Shown here one piece after another: positions 60,701 through 64,000 of a stretch of 64,000 bases of DNA (its first letter is position 1; each line of letters opens with the position of its first letter). The notes beneath the pieces were generated by a model. The model made no database searches. It saw nothing but the letters and a program-made list of their open reading frames with translations, and was not told where the DNA came from. Source of the stretch: Bog-756 sp035949055. Its GTDB lineage: Bacteria > Actinomycetota > Acidimicrobiia > Acidimicrobiales > RAAP-2. The position numbers and the translations under genes were made by a program. The stretch covers positions 1-64,000 of the forward strand of contig DASZIO010000060.1 in NCBI GenBank assembly GCA_035949055.1, in the 5' to 3' direction.

Positions 60701-60997
60701 GATCACCGGTGTCGACACCGGCCGGCGGCCCTGTCCCGCCAGCGTGGCCGCGCCGAGGAGCTCACCGAGCCGGTAGACGGTGAGGAAGTTCACCGCGGCC
60801 ATACCAGTGCCGCGTCCGGACAGCGGTCCGAGCGACCCCGAGGCCAGGAGCCGCCGGGTGGCCACCCCGACGTGGTTGGAGGGGACCACCACGCTGACCG
60901 GGGACAGCGGATCGCCGGCCTTGGCCTCATCGATGGCCTGGCGTAGCGCCTGGGCGGCCGGCTGCCCATAGCCGACCCATCGGGTACGCACGCTCAC
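57788..60997 (-). CDS. AddB-like PD-(D/E)XK nuclease subunit
   Basis: A 1069-aa AddB-like protein. The N-terminal half has a degenerate helicase fold without a Walker A (VSVVVPSNHVGVATRRLLAS). The middle has DLVVVLGLAEGVLPTPTRDD, the inactivated UvrD-like motif. The nuclease near residue 920 has RGRADRVDVGADGTVHVVDY and KTGK. Iron-sulfur-type cysteines are partly present: SCPFAYLL near 750 and ACSFC near 1023, but the expected fourth Cys is not seen. GTG 60997 follows TACCAT by 7 nt: leaderless. It is the first gene of the addB-addA pair. Confidence 0.9.
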   Translation of the reverse strand: MSVRTRWVGYGQPAAQALRQAIDEAKAGDPLSPVSVVVPSNHVGVATRRLLASGSLGPLSGRGTGMAAVNFLTVYRLGELLGAATLAGQGRRPVSTPVIGAALRAALAVQPGVFAPVATHPATETALIGAYRELRDLSGATLQALADQSRRAADVVRLHQTSRRQLEHSWYDEEDLLDAAVVSLVDDRAAELGSVLVYLPQRVSRHGARLLGAVAGRRSLSIIAGTTGVETADREVVLSVRRLDGSPAYPDHGPPEPAVVDADRTRIVTASDADEEVRAGLRRVMDAVRAGTPLDRIAVLFASPEPYGRLAHEQLAAADVATNGTAIMPLSARIAGRTLLGLLALPAGDFRRDEVFAWMAGARLFRQGRAGPIAAWERLSRDAGVVTGRDQWDRLLARFAEELESDADADGDDADAPAWRADRWRASAQQARELRTFVLDLIDDLGRAASAPRAWPAWARWGRDHLDGLLGGEAERRGWPPVEQRAAERVERALDRLACLGQVEGSVGLDVFTRTLELELEVDLGRVGRMGEGVLVAPISMGVGLALDLVVVLGLAEGVLPTPTRDDSLLPDRERSATGEDLPLRAEGVERQHRQLLAAMAASSRQILCVPRGDLRGSKERIPCRWVLQVAGTLSGQTWYSEDLLAPHRSDAPWLEHVASFDAGLRSVTFPVSDQEYRLRSLLSAGPNPTAVGGPATDSSVADAVFTAGTELIAARRGRRFTRFDGNLAGLDVPSPAAGVTSATRIEGWVSCPFAYLLHDLLDVEEVENPEEELEITPLTRGSLVHDVLERFITEVLARPATEQPAPSQPWTRADRRRLIEIAEHVCSDYEHRGMTGRPIFWQRDKRRLVAELLQALDLDDRHRAAHAARPVAAELAFGFPGSAVGTVAIDLPDGRCVHFRGRADRVDVGADGTVHVVDYKTGKADGYRDLAEDNPDQGGRRFQLLVYGQAARALRGDPDLAVRAEYWFVSSKGKFKQIGYRVTPEVLARVGETLGTIVEGIEGGVFPPYPTATSTTPRFVACSFCDPDGLGVVDLRRAWERKLDDPGLAGFVGLVEPGNGSGPGAAGG

Positions 60998-61112
60998 GGC
61001 CAGGATGGTAGATCGGGGATGCGACACTCCACGCATGGGGGGTGGCGCCAGAGCCGGGGACCACCCACGCCCGGACGGAGCTAGCGTCGGTTGCCCCAGC
61101 CCAAGGAGAACC

Positions 61113-61265
61113 ATGGCCTTCATCTTCGGTGCCATCTATTTGGTCTTGCTGGTCACGCTCGGCATCATCTCGATCAGAAAGGGCCACTGGGTCATGTTCA
61201 TCGTCGGGCTCTTCATCCCGCTCTTCTGGCTTGTCGGGGCGGTGCTGCCCGAGCGGGCGCGCTGA
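61113..61265 (+). CDS. 50-aa small membrane protein
   Basis: MAFIFGAIYLVLLVTLGIIS, a short basic turn (IRKGHW), then VMFIVGLFIPLFWLVGAVLP and a charged end: two membrane helices. AAGGAG lies 4 nt before the ATG. Similar two-helix mini-proteins are common in actinobacteria, function unknown. Confidence 0.8.
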   Translation: MAFIFGAIYLVLLVTLGIISIRKGHWVMFIVGLFIPLFWLVGAVLPERAR

Positions 61266-61336
61266 CATTCCGTACATCGAATCGGTCGCCTCGGCGCACA
61301 GAGCTGCGACTCGTCGTTAGATAGAAAGGGCAACGG

Positions 61337-61987
61337 GTGCAGGCGATGGGCGCAGGCTGGGCGCACGTGGTTGCCTCGAGTGCGACGTCGTCGAATGTGG
61401 GCAGCACCTGGTGGGAATATGCGTTGCTCTTTCTGGCAGTCATGGCCTCATGGGCCGGGGTGCCCGCGATCGGCAGCGCCGCAGTCGCCGCGGCCGCGGT
61501 GGGGGCCAGTCAAGGCAACCTCAATCTGGCTGTCGTGTTGGCTGTCTCGGCGGTCGCCGGTGAGGTCGGCGGCTTGGTCGGCTACTTCATTGGTCACCAC
61601 TGGGGCACCAAGATTCTGGCCCGTCCCGGTAAGCGCCAGATCGGCCGCCAACAGCTACTGGACAGAGGCGAGCGGGCCTATGCCAAATGGGGACGGCTGG
61701 CCGTTTTCTTCACTCCGGCCATCATCTCCGGAACGGCCCGGATGAAATTGAGCCAGTTCGCCGTGTGGAACTTCCTGGCGTCGATCGGTTTCAGCCTCTC
61801 AATCGCCGCCACGGCGTACGGGGTGGGTCGGGTTACGACGGGTCACCACTCGATCAAGGACATCGGGATCTTGACCGTCGGCGTGGCGACGAGCGCTCTC
61901 CTCGTGTTCGTGTTCGTTCGTCGGCATCGGCGCCACAGATCCCGTGCGACGACGAATGAAGATGACGGGCTGCTGCGTCCTACGTGA
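61337..61987 (+). CDS. DedA-family membrane protein
   Basis: A 216-aa DedA protein with about five membrane segments. VLAVSAVAGEVGGLVGYFIG with GHHWGTKIL, and GRLAVFFTPAIISGTARMKL, are the conserved DedA motifs (the E and the phosphate-like Arg/Pro region). DedA proteins act in membrane homeostasis, and some flip polyprenyl phosphates. GTG 61337 has AAAGGG 6 nt upstream; ATG 61346 is a possible alternative. Confidence 0.88.
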   Translation: MQAMGAGWAHVVASSATSSNVGSTWWEYALLFLAVMASWAGVPAIGSAAVAAAAVGASQGNLNLAVVLAVSAVAGEVGGLVGYFIGHHWGTKILARPGKRQIGRQQLLDRGERAYAKWGRLAVFFTPAIISGTARMKLSQFAVWNFLASIGFSLSIAATAYGVGRVTTGHHSIKDIGILTVGVATSALLVFVFVRRHRRHRSRATTNEDDGLLRPT

Positions 61988-61994
61988 GGAAGTC

Positions 61995-62025
61995 GACGTC
62001 TCGCCAAGGCACGTGGCGAGACGTC
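61995..62025. terminator. Strong bidirectional hairpin terminator
   Basis: GACGTCTCGCCA (61995-62006) and TGGCGAGACGTC (62014-62025) form a perfect 12-bp stem with a 7-nt loop (AGGCACG). It lies in the 79-nt gap between the convergent DedA and DUF2252 genes. No T tract flanks it, as is usual in high-GC actinobacteria. Confidence 0.75.
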
Positions 62026-62066
62026 CACCGTCCGAGCGAGCGGTCTCCCCGTGGCACCCCGACCCG

Positions 62067-63524
62067 CTAGAGGCCGCTCTCCACCTTGATGCGGCCGCTG
62101 GCCGCCGCGCGCTGGAGGGCCTCGTAGTCGCGCTCGTTCTGGTCGGCGTAGGTCAGAGCGAACTCGCCGATGGCTTGGTCGAACGATGTGCTGGAGCCCA
62201 GATAGCTGGCGATGGCGATGCGGTCGCCGGATCGGGCGTGGGCCCGGGCGAGGGCCTGGGCGCAGACGCCGACGTACTTGGTGAGCCCGGGCGGGATCGC
62301 GCCCTCGGCATCGAACGAGCCCTTCCAATCCCGTAACTGGCGAACGTAGTAGTCCCGGGTCACGCCGTCGGGGCCGGTGGCCTGCTGGTAGCCGAGGAAG
62401 ATGTCGCTGGCCGACTGCATCAGATGCTGCCCTGCCACGACCCGCTCACCGTGGGTGGCGTAGCCGCTCTTGCCCACGAACTCCTCCAGGACCGACGCTT
62501 CGGCCTCCTTGGCCTGCAGGAACAGCGGATCGTCGTTGTCCTTGCCGAGGAGCAACAGGATCCAGGCCCGAGTCCCCACGCTGCCCACGCCCACCACCTT
62601 CCGGGCGATCTGGAGGAGCTGGAACTCTTCGAGCAGGTGGCGACGGTCCGTCTGCAGGGTCCGGCGATAGCTGCGGAGCAGCTCGTGGAGCTCTCCGAGC
62701 AGCGCGTCGCTCTCGAGCTGTGGGAAGAGCTCCTCGATGGGCACGACCAATGGCGGGTCGCTGACGATCCGGCGTTGTCCGTCGACGATGGTGGTGAGCT
62801 TGTCCAGGGCCTGTGTACTGTCATGGGTCCGCGCCTTGTCCACGGTCTTCAACGCGCGGGCGGCCATGCGCTTGTCCGTCTTGGAGCGCGACCCGCGGGC
62901 GGCGGTCTGGAGATCGGCCAGGAGCTGGGCGACATCGATGTGGGAGTACCAGACGTCCAGGGTGGACAGCCCGGCCAGCCGGGCCATCTCCTGGCGGTAG
63001 CTCCTTCCCACCTCGATGGCCGCGGTCCGAGCCTCCTTGGCCGTGAACTCGCGGTCGCGGGCCGCGATCGCGGCACTGGCCGCCAGCCGCTTGACGTCCC
63101 ATTCCCACGGGCCAGGCAGGGTCTCGTCGAAGTCGTTGACATCGAACATCAGGGCGCGCTCCGGAGAGCCGAACAGGCCGAAGTTGGACAGGTGGGCGTC
63201 GCCGCAGATCTGGGCAAACAGCCCCGAGCGAGGCGTGGTGGCCAGGTCCGAAGCCATGATGAGCGCGGCGCCTCGAAAGAAAGTGAAGGGCGAAACGAGC
63301 ATCCGCCCGTAGCGGATCGGGACCAGCTCGGGTACCCGGGTCGTGGCTTGTCGTTCCAGGAGACTGACCGGATCCGGGCGGTCGGATGCGGGGCTGAACT
63401 CGGCCTGGGACGAGCGCGGGCTCAGAACCCGTGCCTCTTTCCCTTGGGCGGCCCGTAGCGCAGCTGAAGGGTGCTGCACTCCCTCCGGAGACCCCTTCCG
63501 AACGGCGTATTGCTGCACTGCCAT
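62067..63524 (-). CDS. DUF2252-family protein
   Basis: A 485-aa protein: RYGRMLVSPFTFFRGAALIM, then QICGDAHLSNFGLFGSPERA, LMFDVNDFDETLPGPWEWDV and KRLAAS. The GDxHxxN and DxND motifs are those of DUF2252, distantly like the catalytic and metal loops of aminoglycoside/choline kinase folds. It may be a small-molecule kinase; no substrate is known. GGAGGAGCC precedes ATG 63524, and the stop of the 57-aa upstream gene lies within that ribosome binding region. Confidence 0.92.
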   Translation of the reverse strand: MAVQQYAVRKGSPEGVQHPSAALRAAQGKEARVLSPRSSQAEFSPASDRPDPVSLLERQATTRVPELVPIRYGRMLVSPFTFFRGAALIMASDLATTPRSGLFAQICGDAHLSNFGLFGSPERALMFDVNDFDETLPGPWEWDVKRLAASAAIAARDREFTAKEARTAAIEVGRSYRQEMARLAGLSTLDVWYSHIDVAQLLADLQTAARGSRSKTDKRMAARALKTVDKARTHDSTQALDKLTTIVDGQRRIVSDPPLVVPIEELFPQLESDALLGELHELLRSYRRTLQTDRRHLLEEFQLLQIARKVVGVGSVGTRAWILLLLGKDNDDPLFLQAKEAEASVLEEFVGKSGYATHGERVVAGQHLMQSASDIFLGYQQATGPDGVTRDYYVRQLRDWKGSFDAEGAIPPGLTKYVGVCAQALARAHARSGDRIAIASYLGSSTSFDQAIGEFALTYADQNERDYEALQRAAASGRIKVESGL

Positions 63525-63532
63525 GGCTCCTC

Positions 63533-63706
63533 CTATCGCTCGAGCGGGAGCGCCCCGCCCTCCGCCGCTTCTCGCTCCTCCTGTTCAGGAAGGCCTCGGA
63601 CCGGTGTCCTCCGAGAACCTTTCAGGTAGCGGGTGCCGAATGCCTCCTGCCCAGCTGGTTGGGTCTGCGCGGCGGTTGGCGCAGTGGTGACTTCAGGGGC
63701 GTTCAC
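63533..63706 (-). CDS. 57-aa small protein, first gene of the DUF2252 operon
   Basis: GTG 63706 with GGAG 6 nt upstream encodes a hydrophilic, probably disordered protein: NAPEVTTAPTAAQTQPAG, then FGTRYLKGSRRTPVRGLPEQ and a Glu/Ala-rich end, LPLER. Its TAG stop (63535-63533) lies 8 nt before ATG 63524 and overlaps the GGAGGAG that serves the DUF2252 gene, which argues for translational coupling. Not recognised; easily missed because of its length. Confidence 0.6.
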   Translation of the reverse strand: MNAPEVTTAPTAAQTQPAGQEAFGTRYLKGSRRTPVRGLPEQEEREAAEGGALPLER

Positions 63707-63885
63707 GAAATACTCCTGTCCCCGTTTCGGTATTGCGAGCCAACGTCGGCCGACTTGTCCACCGGCGAGCCGGTAACACTCACGCGGAACATCGGACGTC
63801 AGTCAGACAGCAACACCAGCCACTTCACTGGTTGACCACCAGGGTTCCCACGGACCTGTCGTCCGATGTCACGCTATCTCATTCG

Positions 63886-64000
63886 TCAGGCCCTAGGTTC
63901 GGCCGGGGCCGGGTCGGCCCGCTCCGACTGGCGCACCCACGTCTCGAACATCTCGGCATAGCGTCCACCTGCGGCCACCAGCTCGTCGTGGGGTCCGGCC
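63886..64000 (-). CDS. C-terminal end of an ABC exporter ATP-binding protein (5' part outside window)
   Basis: Only the last 37 residues are visible: AGPHDELVAAGGRYAEMFET, then WVRQSERADPAPAEPRA and a TGA. The GxHDELVAxGGRYAEM pattern is the standard end of the nucleotide-binding domain of MsbA/LmrA-like ABC exporters, just after the H-loop. The gap to the next gene (63707-63885) holds no gene that I can support. Confidence 0.85.
   Translation of the reverse strand, partial: AGPHDELVAAGGRYAEMFETWVRQSERADPAPAEPRA

Noticed and set aside
63431..63835. A 134-codon plus-strand frame near the right end
   Set aside because: It is antisense to the DUF2252 gene start and to the 57-aa frame that has a ribosome binding site, with no domain of its own.
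1..64000. tRNA, rRNA, riboswitches, insertion sequences, phage genes
   Set aside because: I scanned for transposase or integrase motifs, tRNA-like termini and terminal repeats and found none that I could support by eye.

Overview
The window is GC-rich chromosomal DNA from an actinobacterium. Evidence for this includes strong G/C bias at third codon positions, frequent GTG starts, F420-type oxidoreductases (an Rv0121-like PPOX protein and a luciferase-like monooxygenase), a SARP/AfsR-type regulator, DUF2510, DUF6295 and DUF202 proteins, and many leaderless starts. An uncultured Acidimicrobiia-like lineage is my best guess, inferred from gene content only. I saw no rRNA, tRNA, CRISPR array, insertion sequence or prophage.

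Layout. 1-7.2 kb: the 5' part of a large SARP/AAA regulator, an APH-fold phosphotransferase, a polytopic GT-C-like membrane protein, and a secreted protein built of five Cys-paired repeats. 7.4-10.4 kb: a translationally coupled pair, a GlcD-like FAD oxidase followed by an IlvX-like ThDP enzyme. 10.5-16 kb: small accessory genes (a dead VOC gene, SRPBCC proteins, GNAT, cupin, paired DUF202 proteins, a NUDIX-VOC fusion, two tandem paralogous stress-response-type proteins). 16-18.9 kb: a methyltransferase-folD-FAD amine oxidase operon in which each stop overlaps the next start by 4 nt, suggesting one-carbon metabolism. 19-28.7 kb: a TSUP permease, a limonene-epoxide-hydrolase-like enzyme, a RibD remnant, an NfeD/SPFH membrane pair, an aldo-keto reductase, an ArsR/AHSA1 pair with a clear promoter-operator, and a TMEM175 channel.

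28.8-35 kb: a catabolic operon (amidohydrolase, acetoacetate-decarboxylase-like protein, SDR, second amidohydrolase) facing a TetR gene with a palindromic operator at its start codon, followed by an aldo-keto reductase. 35-44.8 kb: FMN reductase, YjbQ, tag plus an F420-type protein, a class V PLP enzyme, pdxH, acyl-CoA dehydrogenase, an acyl-CoA thioesterase-like protein, an F420 LLM oxidoreductase and a phytoene-desaturase-like protein. 44.8-53.6 kb: a YrhK-like membrane protein, a protein with a MazF/PemK-like C-terminal domain, an unusual FtsH-like protease, a lipoprotein, and an MFS-MerR-dienelactone hydrolase-DUF6295 operon. 53.7-64 kb: a DUF5684-type membrane protein, an AddAB-like recombination nuclease pair, a DedA protein, a DUF2252 protein preceded by an overlooked 57-aa gene, and the end of an ABC exporter ATPase.

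Two signals run through the window. Many adjacent genes are joined by 4-nt ATGA/GTGA overlaps. At least thirteen genes have a TANNNT hexamer 6 to 8 nt before the start codon and no Shine-Dalgarno sequence, as expected for leaderless transcripts. I did not find one dominant new defence or mobile system. The strongest candidates for novelty are the five-repeat secreted protein, the MazF-tailed protein, the divergent FtsH, and the amidohydrolase/ADC operon.
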